Shown here: positions 43,200 to 52,018 of the stretch, piece after piece
Layout: the number at the start of each line of letters is the position of its first letter
Numbering within the stretch: position 1 is the first letter of the stretch
Assembly (NCBI GenBank): GCA_964636815.1
Contig: CAZWTF010000003.1
Location: 62,001-126,000, forward strand
DNA: 64,000 bases
Source of the DNA: SOIL31 sp964636815
GTDB taxonomy: Bacteria > Babelota > Babeliae > Babelales > Vermiphilaceae
Direction of reading: 5' to 3'
Made by a program: the position numbers and the translations under genes
The notes under the pieces: model-generated
What the model was told of the DNA's origin: nothing
The model's database searches: none
The model's input: only the letters and a program-made list of their open reading frames with translations

Positions 43200-44288
43200 A
43201 TGAAAAATATAATATATTTTTTATTACTCGTTAGTAATCTGATTGTTGCTATGGAAGCTGAACGTAAAAGTTTGGCTTCCTTTTTTGATATTGATCAGTT
43301 TACTCAACATGCAGATGCTCCTAAAGCTATGGCATTCCAGTATTTATGTAGTAAGCAATGGTGGTATGTGGATAAAGAAATTCAGTTTTATGGTAAGAAT
43401 TATGGAAGTAATCATTCACTTTTGTCTAGATATCCAAATTATTTGAAGTGTGTCTGTTTTGATAGTACTGGCACAAAGATAATAGCTTTTCCTTCTTTGG
43501 ATGATAACTATTATGCGTATACATATGATAGAGATGGAAATGGGTCAGAGTGTTTAAAGTATAAAGCCTATCATGAGTTTTATGAAAAGAATATAGAATG
43601 GACTAACAACTTATACAGGTCGGGTAATAGGCCTGGGGTCCAGTGTTATGAAGATGATGTTACAAAGTGGTTGGAAGAGAAATTTGGATTAGCCACCATG
43701 CTATGTTGGAACGAACAACAAGTTTTTATAGCACCACAGTTTGGAAGAGGTGGTTGTCGTATCGTGCACGCTTGGAATGAGGCGGAAGAGAAAATATTGT
43801 TTAGTCTTCATCACAACGGCGTAGTTAATTCAGTGGATTTTAATCCGCAGGGCATAGAAATAATAACGGCTTCAGCAGATAAGACTATGCGTTGGTGGAA
43901 TAAAAAAACAGGACTAGAGTTGTTGCGTTTTACGTATGATAAACGCGTTACATCAGCAAGTTTTAATGGAATCGGAACAGAGATGGTGGTTGCAACAGAT
44001 GATGGTAATATACAAATTTTTGCACAGTATAAAACGGATAATTTGCAACAAATTTTGTTGAAAAAGTTATTGTATCTGTGGTTACAGCTGCAAATGCCGA
44101 ATAAAGAAATTGATACACCTGAAACATTGTTAGGTATAGTTGCGCAAATGTTATGTTGTAATTACGATGAATTGTCCAATACGTGGGCATCATTTCCAAA
44201 ACATATGCAAGAAGTGATTTGGACATCAATGTATAAAAAAATTCAACGGTATGGTAAAAAAGAAGACAGTAGTGTTGAGATAATTTAA
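43200..44288 (+). CDS. Secreted WD40-like protein
   Basis: A 362-residue protein with a signal peptide (MKNIIYFLLLVSNLIVA-M). Three or four blades are visible, for example VCFDSTGTKIIAF, VDFNPQGIEIITASADKT and MRWWNKKTGLELLRF. An ATG at 43191 is also in frame. It lies 11 bases after metG and ends at a strong terminator. Function unknown; it is the third secreted propeller protein here. Confidence 0.8.
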   Translation: MKNIIYFLLLVSNLIVAMEAERKSLASFFDIDQFTQHADAPKAMAFQYLCSKQWWYVDKEIQFYGKNYGSNHSLLSRYPNYLKCVCFDSTGTKIIAFPSLDDNYYAYTYDRDGNGSECLKYKAYHEFYEKNIEWTNNLYRSGNRPGVQCYEDDVTKWLEEKFGLATMLCWNEQQVFIAPQFGRGGCRIVHAWNEAEEKILFSLHHNGVVNSVDFNPQGIEIITASADKTMRWWNKKTGLELLRFTYDKRVTSASFNGIGTEMVVATDDGNIQIFAQYKTDNLQQILLKKLLYLWLQLQMPNKEIDTPETLLGIVAQMLCCNYDELSNTWASFPKHMQEVIWTSMYKKIQRYGKKEDSSVEII

Positions 44289-44335
44289 AATTCTGCATTT
44301 TGGAAGTAATTGTTCCAAAATGCAGAATTTTTTTT
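44286..44335. terminator. Bidirectional intrinsic terminator
   Basis: ATTCTGCATTTTGGA and TCCAAAATGCAGAAT form a perfect 15-bp stem with a 9-base loop, flanked by A and T runs. It separates the WD40 gene from the convergent topA. Confidence 0.92.
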
Positions 44336-44338
44336 GAT

Positions 44339-46588
44339 TTATTCAGCAGATTTATAGTTGCATTCTTTATTCAAACAAATAAGTGTAGCTTCACCATCTT
44401 TGTTTGTTTTTTTGGTTAAAAATGGCCATTTACATTGTGGACATGGTTTTTCTTCAATAGGATCAAAGATTGCTAATTTACATTTTGGATATCCAGAGCA
44501 ACCCCAGAATTTGCCACCACGCCATGCGCGTTCAATAATATCACTGCCGCATTGTGGGCAATGGAATGGTAATGTTTTGCGTTCAACATATTTACATTCA
44601 GGATATCCTGAGCATGCAATAAAGTCGCCATATTTACCTTTTAATTGACGCAACTGTTTGCCGCACGTTGGACAGTTTTTATCAAGTAATTTTGGTGCTT
44701 CATGTTCTTTCAATTGAATGACGCCATGTTCATCGCGTCCAAAATTAGAAGTGAATGTACATTCAGGAAACCCGGTACAACCCAAAAATTCACCTGCTTT
44801 GCCAAAACGGATTGCCAATTTATGTTTTCCGCATTGCGGACATATCATATCAACTTCTACTGCTTTTTTGCCGCCATCTTTTCCTGCAAATGCTTCAAGA
44901 TCTTTTTGAAATGTTTCATGGAAGCTTCTGAGCAATGTATCACGCTCAAGTTCACCTTCTGCAATTTTATCAAGCTCTTCTTCCATTTGTGCAGTGAACT
45001 TTGGGCTCATCAATTCTGGTAAGTTGTTCACCAGCATTTCTGTGACGGTCATACCAAGTTCTGTTGGGACAAATTTCTTTTTTTCAAGGGTTGTGTACGA
45101 ACGTGCACGGATAGTATTAAGAACTGCTACGTATGTACTTGGTCGCCCAATACCTTCTTTTTCCAACTCTTTAACGAGTGAAGCTTCAGTAAACCGTGCT
45201 GGTGGTTGGGTGAAATGTTGTTTAGGGTCAATTTTTTTAAGATCGACATTGTTTTTTGCTTTAATATCAGCGGGGAGGGTAACTTTATCCTCTTTCTCGC
45301 CTTCCTCTTCTTCTTGATACACAAGTAAGAAGCCGTCAAAGATAAGCGTTGAACCAGTGACTTTGAATGTATAAATTCCACCTTTAATAACAACTTGACG
45401 CTGAGCATATTCAGCTGGTTTCATTTGACATGCAACAAATCGCTTCCAAATAAGATCGTACAGTTTTGCTTCATCAGCAGGAATGTATTGTCTCACTTTT
45501 TCAGGTGTGAGCGTGATATTAATTGGTCTGATTGCTTCATGGGCATCTTGTGTTTTACCTTTTGATTTTTTTTCAAACACATTTACTTTTGTTGGCAAAT
45601 AATCAGCTGGATAATTCTTATTGATAAATGCACGTGTTTGTGTGAGTGCAGTTTCAGATATACGGAGTGAATCCGTACGCATATAGGTAATTAATGCAAC
45701 AGGAGTGGTCGGATCAGTAAGAGGCAAACCTTCATATAGATGTTGCGCAAGTTGCATTGTTTTTTTAACAGAAAATCCAAGTAAGTTGTATGCAGCTTGT
45801 TGTAAAGTACTGGTCATAAATGGTGGGAGTGGATTTCTGGTACGAGTTTTATCAGTTACTGAATCGATTGCATAATTTTCATTTTTGAGGTCTTCAATAA
45901 CCTTTTTTGCAGTCTTTTCATCTTTGATTTCTGCTTTTTCTTTGCCAATGTTAGTGAGCGGTGCAGTAATGGTTGCTTTGTTGTGTGCAAAGTTACCCGT
46001 TATGCTCCAATATTCTTCAGCAACAAAGTTGCGTATTGCTGTTTCACGGTCACAAATCATGCGTAGAGCTACTGATTGTACGCGCCCAGCAGAAAGACCT
46101 TTTGCTATTTTGCGCCATAAGATAGGAGAAACTTCATAACCCACCCAGCGGTCTAAAACTCTGCGTGCTTGCTGTGCTTCAACCAGCCTGATATTAAGCT
46201 CACCAGGGTTATTAATAGCGTCTAAAATGGCTGGTTCGGTAATTTCGTTAAAAGCGATACGGAAAATTTTTGTGCCTTTTTTGGCAACTTTATTAATTTC
46301 TTGTGTAATGTGCCACCCAATAATTTCCCCTTCACGGTCAGGATCGGGAGCTATATATATGGTATCGCATGTGGATGCTTGTTTACAGATGCCGGCGATG
46401 GTTGCATCTTTACCTTCTAAGGTAACGTATTCAAGGTGAAGGCCTTTTTTATCCATGGTGACGCCGATAGATTTTGAAGGAAGATCTTTAATATGTCCCA
46501 TGGTGGACATGATCACAAAATCTTTACCGAGAAATTTTGCAATGGTTTTAATTTTTGCTGGTGACTCAACGATGATTAACTTTTTCAT
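44339..46588 (-). CDS. topA: DNA topoisomerase I
   Basis: A type IA topoisomerase of 749 residues that relaxes negative supercoils. The TOPRIM domain starts KKLIIVESPAKIKTI, with the DPDREGE metal motif. The active tyrosine lies in ITYMRTDSLRIS. Four C-terminal zinc ribbons follow (CPQCGKHK, CPTCGKQL, CPQCGSDI, CPQCKWPF). I start at the ATG at 46588, which aligns with the family. The frame is open to 46645, but that extension overlaps a better leader ORF (46585-46629) whose stop codon overlaps this ATG. Confidence 0.95.
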   Translation of the reverse strand: MKKLIIVESPAKIKTIAKFLGKDFVIMSTMGHIKDLPSKSIGVTMDKKGLHLEYVTLEGKDATIAGICKQASTCDTIYIAPDPDREGEIIGWHITQEINKVAKKGTKIFRIAFNEITEPAILDAINNPGELNIRLVEAQQARRVLDRWVGYEVSPILWRKIAKGLSAGRVQSVALRMICDRETAIRNFVAEEYWSITGNFAHNKATITAPLTNIGKEKAEIKDEKTAKKVIEDLKNENYAIDSVTDKTRTRNPLPPFMTSTLQQAAYNLLGFSVKKTMQLAQHLYEGLPLTDPTTPVALITYMRTDSLRISETALTQTRAFINKNYPADYLPTKVNVFEKKSKGKTQDAHEAIRPINITLTPEKVRQYIPADEAKLYDLIWKRFVACQMKPAEYAQRQVVIKGGIYTFKVTGSTLIFDGFLLVYQEEEEGEKEDKVTLPADIKAKNNVDLKKIDPKQHFTQPPARFTEASLVKELEKEGIGRPSTYVAVLNTIRARSYTTLEKKKFVPTELGMTVTEMLVNNLPELMSPKFTAQMEEELDKIAEGELERDTLLRSFHETFQKDLEAFAGKDGGKKAVEVDMICPQCGKHKLAIRFGKAGEFLGCTGFPECTFTSNFGRDEHGVIQLKEHEAPKLLDKNCPTCGKQLRQLKGKYGDFIACSGYPECKYVERKTLPFHCPQCGSDIIERAWRGGKFWGCSGYPKCKLAIFDPIEEKPCPQCKWPFLTKKTNKDGEATLICLNKECNYKSAE

Positions 46589-46629
46589 GAGTATCTTTTT
46601 AGGTTTAGCTGATAATTGTGTTGTAACAT
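46585..46629 (-). CDS. 14-residue leader ORF coupled to topA
   Basis: MLQHNYQLNLKRYS, starting 6 bases after a strong AAGGAG, with its TGA stop overlapping the topA ATG (ATGA). The topA start itself has only a weak ribosome site, so termination and restart from this leader is a plausible way of expressing topA. Confidence 0.5.
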   Translation of the reverse strand: MLQHNYQLNLKRYS

Positions 46630-46701
46630 AGTACTCCTTTTCCATTTTTTTGCATTACTTTATCTATAATAGAGGATCTATTTTCAAAAAGTCAAATAAT
46701 T

Positions 46702-46739
46702 AACCCCAATTTCTGCTCTGCTCCAATCGGGGACCTCAT
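46702..46739 (-). repeat. Copy C of the dispersed 38-bp element
   Basis: On the minus strand it begins ATGAGGTCCCCGATTGGAGC and ends ATTGGGG. It matches the in-frame copy at 54670-54707 at 31 of 38 positions. It lies upstream of topA in a 247-base intergenic region. The flanking plus-strand sequence (ATTGGAAATGGAGC at about 46745) can pair with GCTCCAAT of the element, so a larger hairpin is possible. Confidence 0.75.
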
Positions 46740-46892
46740 TGAAAAATTGGAAATGGAGCTGGTCCGGGGGGGAGCTCTCATAAGAATGAGGAAGATGATC
46801 TTCATTGTAAGGACATGAGTGGTGGGTTTTAAAAAAAATCGTCTTCGTGTAAAATAGAGAGAATAATTGTTTTTAAACTTAGTGGGGTAAAA

Positions 46893-47279
46893 ATGTCTAT
46901 TAATTATCGTGAAATGTTAGAAAAAGTAAGAGATTTAAAATTAAACAAAGATGACATGCCACCATTGCGTTATGATGATGAGGCAGAGTTGTTTGAAAAT
47001 CCAGTCCTTATTGAGCGCAAACATTTAATCAATGTTCTTAAACGTTTTAAGCAAGAAATTATATCACAAGATGAACTTTTTGATTGGATTCATTTTGTAT
47101 GGTTTTCAGACTTATACACATGTGTAGATGAAGATGCTGAATGTATTTCTGGGGTTATTCAGATTTTAGAAGAGTTGGAAGAAGAAGGTGAATTGTTACC
47201 AGAAGATTTAGCGCACTGTATGTATGCACTTGAGCATAATATAGAAAATCCGCTACGTTTGTTTGATCATTCTTTATAA
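46893..47279 (+). CDS. Small acidic cytoplasmic protein of unknown function
   Basis: A 128-residue soluble protein, rich in Glu, Asp and Leu, mostly helical (REMLEKVRDLKLNKDD, GVIQILEELEEEG). There is no signal peptide. The start is preceded by GTGGGG. It resembles small cytosolic immunity-type or adaptor proteins in composition only; I recognise no family. A palindromic repeat follows directly. Confidence 0.65.
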   Translation: MSINYREMLEKVRDLKLNKDDMPPLRYDDEAELFENPVLIERKHLINVLKRFKQEIISQDELFDWIHFVWFSDLYTCVDEDAECISGVIQILEELEEEGELLPEDLAHCMYALEHNIENPLRLFDHSL

Positions 47280-47285
47280 TTGCAC

Positions 47286-47406
47286 CCTTCGATACATTCT
47301 CCTTCGCAAAGCCTACGGAGAACACTCAGGGCGAGCGGTAGGGGCGCAGTAAGTTATTTTCTTCCGCTCGTCCTGAGTGTTTTTGCTTCCAAAAATGTAT
47401 CGAAGG
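47286..47406. repeat. MITE-like palindromic repeat, about 120 bp
   Basis: CCTTCGATACATT at the left end pairs with AATGTATCGAAGG at the right end. Inner arms AACACTCAGGGCGAGCGG and CCGCTCGTCCTGAGTGTT also pair, with one mismatch. It resembles the TTCGATAC...CTCAGGRCGAGCGG repeat type scattered in many bacterial genomes. It lies between two same-strand genes and could fold into a long hairpin in the transcript. Confidence 0.82.
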
Positions 47407-47480
47407 ATAGCGCATCGAAGAACTTGCTGAAAGAATGAATATTTTATAAGTTAAAAAGAAAAATAAATTAGGGATGATGC

Positions 47481-48221
47481 ATGACATTACTTCAATCATG
47501 GGCAGATTCATTAACATTACTTAAGCCAAAGCATTTACAGCTTTTTGTAATGGTGACAATTAAATCGATCATAGAAGCGTACAAATTATACTTTAAATAT
47601 TTTTGGTGGTTATTATTAGCAATGCCACTATTTTTATTTTTTGCACCTGATGTTGTTATAGCGTGGAAAAATAATGATGTCGTAAGTTTGGCTCACTACG
47701 CAACGTTATTGGGTGTCGCAGCTTCATTATATGGATTGCTTTTTTTAGCGGCGTGTTTTGCAACACGTCCTTCTATTTTACAAAAAGATTGTGCATATTT
47801 CCGTATCCAATTTAAAAAAATTATTTTGTATTGGTTGGTATGGGGAGTTCTTAGAATAATGTTATTGAAATATGCGTTGGCATATGGACGCATGTTTTTG
47901 CCCATAGGTAATATATCTTCACGTTCTCCAGAACTTATTCTTTTTGTTCTTTTTTTTGCGGATTCAGATGGTGGATTAAAAAATATTTTTGTGTCGTTCT
48001 GGAATGCATTAAAAATGATTATATATAACCTTCCTTTGTTTGCCGTTATTGTTTTTGCTTTTAGTTTTCCTCTAGTGCTTATTGATAAGTTTGTTTATAT
48101 TTCTTCATTGGTAAAAATTGTTATTGAATCTTTCTTAATGCCAATTGGTGTGTGCACATACACCAATATTTATATTAAAAGGTTGCATGATCAGTTTGAT
48201 CTGTATTTTAAGCAGCCATAA
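47481..48221 (+). CDS. Multi-pass inner-membrane protein of unknown function
   Basis: A 246-residue protein with about five hydrophobic segments and a Lys/Arg-rich N-terminal loop. The ATG follows AGGG at good spacing. No family is recognised. It is first in a tightly spaced run leading through plsC into the bat genes (12-base gap to plsC), so it may belong to that envelope operon. Confidence 0.68.
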   Translation: MTLLQSWADSLTLLKPKHLQLFVMVTIKSIIEAYKLYFKYFWWLLLAMPLFLFFAPDVVIAWKNNDVVSLAHYATLLGVAASLYGLLFLAACFATRPSILQKDCAYFRIQFKKIILYWLVWGVLRIMLLKYALAYGRMFLPIGNISSRSPELILFVLFFADSDGGLKNIFVSFWNALKMIIYNLPLFAVIVFAFSFPLVLIDKFVYISSLVKIVIESFLMPIGVCTYTNIYIKRLHDQFDLYFKQP

Positions 48222-48232
48222 TAGGAAAATGT

Positions 48233-48964
48233 ATGAAAATTGGAACGGTTGTACGTAGTATTTTTTCACGATTTTTACTTGTTGTTATTACGATTATTTT
48301 TTTTATTCCACTCGTTATTTTTATTTGCATGCCGGAAAAATATCGTTATAAATATCCTATTTTCTTTTATCCAGTGCATTGGTTTTATGTTGCTATATTA
48401 AAAGGCTCAATGCTGCCAATCACGTATAAGGGTTTAGAAAATATTCCAAAAGATAAGCCAGTTGTTTTTGTAGCAAATCATCAATCAGCGTTAGATATTC
48501 CTTTGCTTGGTGTATTATCAAAACATGTCCCTCATGTGTGGCTTGCAAAAGCAGAGCTGATGGATTCCATTTTTATTCGATGGATTGTGCCATTGCTATC
48601 TGTGCTTGTTGATGTTGATTCACCAAGAGCAGCAATGTTATCATTCCGAAAAATATTGAATGTGGTGAATAATCATCATCGCAATCTTATGATATTTCCA
48701 GAAGGTACTCGTCATGTTGATGGTGAGATTCATAAATTTCTTGGCGGTTTTGTAATTCTTGCAAAAAAATTGGGACGTCCTGTGGTGCCTGTTTGTATTA
48801 TTGGTATTAATAAAGCGTATCCGCCCGAAACGTTTTGGGTAGAACTATATCCTATTACCGTGATTGTGGGTAAACCATTTATGTATGAAGAAGGTGATAC
48901 GGATGAATTATTCAAGGATAGAGTACAGCAGTGGTTTGTTGAGCAAGTGGAGCAGAATAAGTGA
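48233..48964 (+). CDS. plsC: 1-acyl-sn-glycerol-3-phosphate acyltransferase
   Basis: Acylates lysophosphatidic acid to phosphatidic acid at the inner membrane. The catalytic NHQSALD motif (H83, D88) and the substrate motif FPEGTRHVDG are intact, preceded by an N-terminal membrane anchor. At 243 residues it is of normal size. Its TGA stop overlaps the GTG start of batA. Confidence 0.92.
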   Translation: MKIGTVVRSIFSRFLLVVITIIFFIPLVIFICMPEKYRYKYPIFFYPVHWFYVAILKGSMLPITYKGLENIPKDKPVVFVANHQSALDIPLLGVLSKHVPHVWLAKAELMDSIFIRWIVPLLSVLVDVDSPRAAMLSFRKILNVVNNHHRNLMIFPEGTRHVDGEIHKFLGGFVILAKKLGRPVVPVCIIGINKAYPPETFWVELYPITVIVGKPFMYEEGDTDELFKDRVQQWFVEQVEQNK

Positions 48965-49956
48965 TTAACCATTTTTTTTTACGTTGTGCATATCCATGGT
49001 ATAGCGCTGTTTTAGCCGCTATTATTATTGTGGCTATGTTGATGCGTAAATATTTGCACAAGAGCGTTGTGTATCGTTATTCATTGGGTACTGCGCTGAA
49101 AAAAAATAATCGTGCAATTTCTCATATTCATAAAAAAGTTTTTTATTTTTTACGTTTACTCGTTCTTATTGTGCTTGCGCTTTTAATAGCAAAGCCTCAG
49201 GTTGTTGATTCCCGTTCTAAAATTCCTGTGCAGGGTATTGATATTGTTTTGGTTCTTGATGTCTCTGGTAGTATGCAGTTTAGAGATTATGAAGATGATC
49301 ATCGGTCACGCTTTGAAGTTGCAAAAGCGGAAGTAATTCATTTTATTGAAAAGCGTGATAATGATGCACTTGGTCTTGTGTTGTTTGGCAAAGATACCGT
49401 ATCGCGTTGTCCCATTACATTTGATAAACAGTTATTACAAGATGTTGTTGATGAGTTAAATCTTGGTGTTATAGATTCTGATGGTACTATGTTGGTGACA
49501 GGAATTGTGACGGCAGCGAACCGTTTAAAGCATTCTAAATCAAAAACCAAAATTATGATTGTGTTGACGGATGGCGAGCCGAGTGAAGGTGATATGGATC
49601 CGTCTATAGGTATTGAAATTGCACAAAAGTTAGGTATCAAAATATATACCATTGGCATTGGCAGTGAACAGGAACAGATTTTTAGACATCAATTGTATGG
49701 TATGATGATCAAACCAAAAGTTAATAAAGAGTTGTTAACAACGATTGCTCAACACACCGGTGGATCTTATTTCTTTGCGCGTAGTGCAGCCGATATGCGC
49801 CGTGTGTATGATACAATTGATGCGTTGGAACGGACAGACCATGAAGTTCCACATTTTAGTTTGTATTATGATTTATTGGTGCCGTGTATTGCAGTTATTA
49901 TGGCGGCTCTTTTTTGTGAACTATTACTTTCAACATATATATGGTTTTCATTATGA
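48961..49956 (+). CDS. batA: BatA-like membrane protein with von Willebrand factor A domain
   Basis: A 331-residue protein with two N-terminal membrane segments, a VWA domain from about residue 94 with the MIDAS motif DVSGS (100-104), and a C-terminal membrane segment. It begins at a GTG overlapping the plsC stop. BatA belongs to the Bacteroides aerotolerance set, thought to act in envelope stress. Confidence 0.9.
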   Translation: MINHFFLRCAYPWYSAVLAAIIIVAMLMRKYLHKSVVYRYSLGTALKKNNRAISHIHKKVFYFLRLLVLIVLALLIAKPQVVDSRSKIPVQGIDIVLVLDVSGSMQFRDYEDDHRSRFEVAKAEVIHFIEKRDNDALGLVLFGKDTVSRCPITFDKQLLQDVVDELNLGVIDSDGTMLVTGIVTAANRLKHSKSKTKIMIVLTDGEPSEGDMDPSIGIEIAQKLGIKIYTIGIGSEQEQIFRHQLYGMMIKPKVNKELLTTIAQHTGGSYFFARSAADMRRVYDTIDALERTDHEVPHFSLYYDLLVPCIAVIMAALFCELLLSTYIWFSL

Positions 49957-50951
49957 TACGTTTAACTGATATTCATTGGGCGACTCTGAATAATATATGG
50001 ACTTTATTGCTAGCTCTAGTTGCAGCGTTATTATTATGCGTGCGCTATAGAAAACAGTTACAAGCGCGACTTGCTTTGGTTGGCATACATACACAGTTTT
50101 TACGGAATGTATCACCAAAAAAACAGTTGTTAAAGTCTGTTTTGCTATTTGTAGGCGTTTTATTTTTATGTTTTGCTCTTCTACGGCCGCAATGGGATAA
50201 GTCTGAAGAAACTATTGTGCAAGAAGGGCGTGATTTATATATTGCGCTTGATATATCACGAAGTATGTTAGCGACCGATTGCTTTCCAAATCGCCTTGAT
50301 TTTGCAAAAAACAAAATTAAAAATTTAGTTAAAAAACTTTCTTGTGAACGCGTTGGTCTTATTCTTTTTTCTGGTTCTGCTTTTGTACAATGTCCTTTAA
50401 CATCTGATTATGGGGCATTTTATTTGTATCTTGATGCTGTTGATGCAGAACTTATTTCTTCAGGAACAACTGCGCTCGATCAGGCTATTGCGCAAGCTGT
50501 AGCTTCATTTGCATCTGCTCCAGATCGCAAAAGTAAACTGTTGGCATTGTTTACTGATGGGGAAGATTTCTCTCAGAATTTGAATAATATAAAACAAGAA
50601 GCAGCAGAATCAGGTCTTTCTATTTTTACGTTTGGTGTTGGTACACCAGAAGGAGCTCCTGTCCCTTTGTTTGATGTCCATGGTAAACTACTTGGTCATC
50701 AAAAAGATGCACAAGGTGGTGTTGTTATTTCTCGATTAAATGAAAATGTTTTACATTCACTTTCGCAAGATGCGGGTGGTCGGTATATTCGTGCAGTTGA
50801 TAATGAAAATGATATTGCTACATTTATAAAAGCAGTGTGTGCGTTTGAAAAAGAACAAATTTCAGAACGTAAGCATTCGCGGTATGAAGATCAGTATCAT
50901 TACTTTTTATTGGTAAGTTTTATCTGTTTTCTGGTTGAGTGGTTATTATGA
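49953..50951 (+). CDS. batB: BatB-like membrane protein with von Willebrand factor A domain
   Basis: A 332-residue paralogue of BatA, starting in an ATGA overlap with it. The MIDAS motif is DISRS. Membrane segments lie at both ends. BatA and BatB usually form a complex. Confidence 0.9.
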   Translation: MIRLTDIHWATLNNIWTLLLALVAALLLCVRYRKQLQARLALVGIHTQFLRNVSPKKQLLKSVLLFVGVLFLCFALLRPQWDKSEETIVQEGRDLYIALDISRSMLATDCFPNRLDFAKNKIKNLVKKLSCERVGLILFSGSAFVQCPLTSDYGAFYLYLDAVDAELISSGTTALDQAIAQAVASFASAPDRKSKLLALFTDGEDFSQNLNNIKQEAAESGLSIFTFGVGTPEGAPVPLFDVHGKLLGHQKDAQGGVVISRLNENVLHSLSQDAGGRYIRAVDNENDIATFIKAVCAFEKEQISERKHSRYEDQYHYFLLVSFICFLVEWLL

Positions 50952-52018
50952 AAATGTTGGTATTCATTTTATTAAGCAGTTCATTTGTATATCCCTTTGC
51001 GTATGATTCAGCAATTGCCAAGGCTCAAAAAGGTAATTGGCAAGATGCGCACAGTGCATTAAGCAGTATTATTACCGATAATCCTGATAGAGCTGATGTT
51101 ATATATGATGCAGGAGTTGCTGCATATAATCTTGGTAATAGATGCCATGCTGCAACTTGTTTTGCACGTGCGGCAGAATGTAGCGCTGATAAAAATGTTA
51201 CGTTTTGTGCATATTTTAATGCTGGTAATCTGTATGTGGATGAAAAAAAATTAGAACGTGCGCTTGAAGAGTACGATAAAGCTCTTGCAATAGAGCCAGA
51301 CAATGAATATGCACGTCATAATCGTGATCGTGTTGCGCAAATGTTAGAAGAACAAAAGCAGCAGCAAAATAAAGATCAGGAAAAGCAGGATCAAGAGAAA
51401 AACGAGCAAAACGAAGAGCAAAACAATCAAGACCAACAGCAAGATCAGCAAGATCAGCAAAGTAACCAAGGACAAAACCAGCAAAGTCAAAATGGTAACG
51501 ATAAGCAAAATGGTGAGCAGAATCAGCAAGGTAATGATCAGCGATTAGACAATGGTAATGAAAAACAAAATAAAGATGGTTCGTCAGAATCTAAGTTAGA
51601 TAAGCAAACTCAAGGTGATCATGAGCAGCAAGCAGACGCCACAAAGCAACGCGCTGAGCATGGGGACAACCCAAAAGATAAGCATCATGATGCCGGCAAT
51701 GATAAGAAGCGGAATGGTAATAATGAGCTTGATAAAAAAGCGCAAGATGCACAAAAAGAAGGCAATCAGCAACAAAGAGATAAACATAATACAACTCCTG
51801 AAAAACAGCATGAAAGTAATGATAAGAGTAATGGATCAGCGCAAGACGGTCAAGAGGATGTAGGTGAGCAAGATGTGTTGGATAAAATTGCTCTTAATGA
51901 CCCATGGCTTTTGAAAATTTTGGATAATCAAGAAATGCATGATAAAACAGTGAATAAGCAGTTAATGGAAGCAAAAATTCGTCAACATGGTGGAAAAAAT
52001 GGTCAAAACTGTTGGTAA
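50948..52018 (+). CDS. batC: BatC-like TPR protein with Gln/Asn/Lys-rich tail
   Basis: A 356-residue protein with a signal peptide (SFVYPFA-Y). Three TPR units span about 20-135 (AYNLGNRCHAATCFARAAE, ALEEYDKALAIEPDNEYARH). Then about 180 residues of highly biased Gln, Asn, Asp, Lys and Glu sequence follow, certainly disordered. The final 50 residues regain order (NDPWLLKILDNQEMHDK). BatC proteins commonly have such a low-complexity part, but this one is long. ATGA overlap with batB. Confidence 0.85.
   Translation: MKMLVFILLSSSFVYPFAYDSAIAKAQKGNWQDAHSALSSIITDNPDRADVIYDAGVAAYNLGNRCHAATCFARAAECSADKNVTFCAYFNAGNLYVDEKKLERALEEYDKALAIEPDNEYARHNRDRVAQMLEEQKQQQNKDQEKQDQEKNEQNEEQNNQDQQQDQQDQQSNQGQNQQSQNGNDKQNGEQNQQGNDQRLDNGNEKQNKDGSSESKLDKQTQGDHEQQADATKQRAEHGDNPKDKHHDAGNDKKRNGNNELDKKAQDAQKEGNQQQRDKHNTTPEKQHESNDKSNGSAQDGQEDVGEQDVLDKIALNDPWLLKILDNQEMHDKTVNKQLMEAKIRQHGGKNGQNCW

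Noticed and set aside
46589..46645. Upstream extension of topA
   Set aside because: The family starts at KKLIIVESPAK; the extra 19 codons look unlike it, and the strong ribosome site there serves a different frame.
51344..51529. Leu/Ile-rich minus-strand ORF suggesting a small membrane protein
   Set aside because: It is the antisense of the Gln/Asn/Lys codons of batC, with no start signals.
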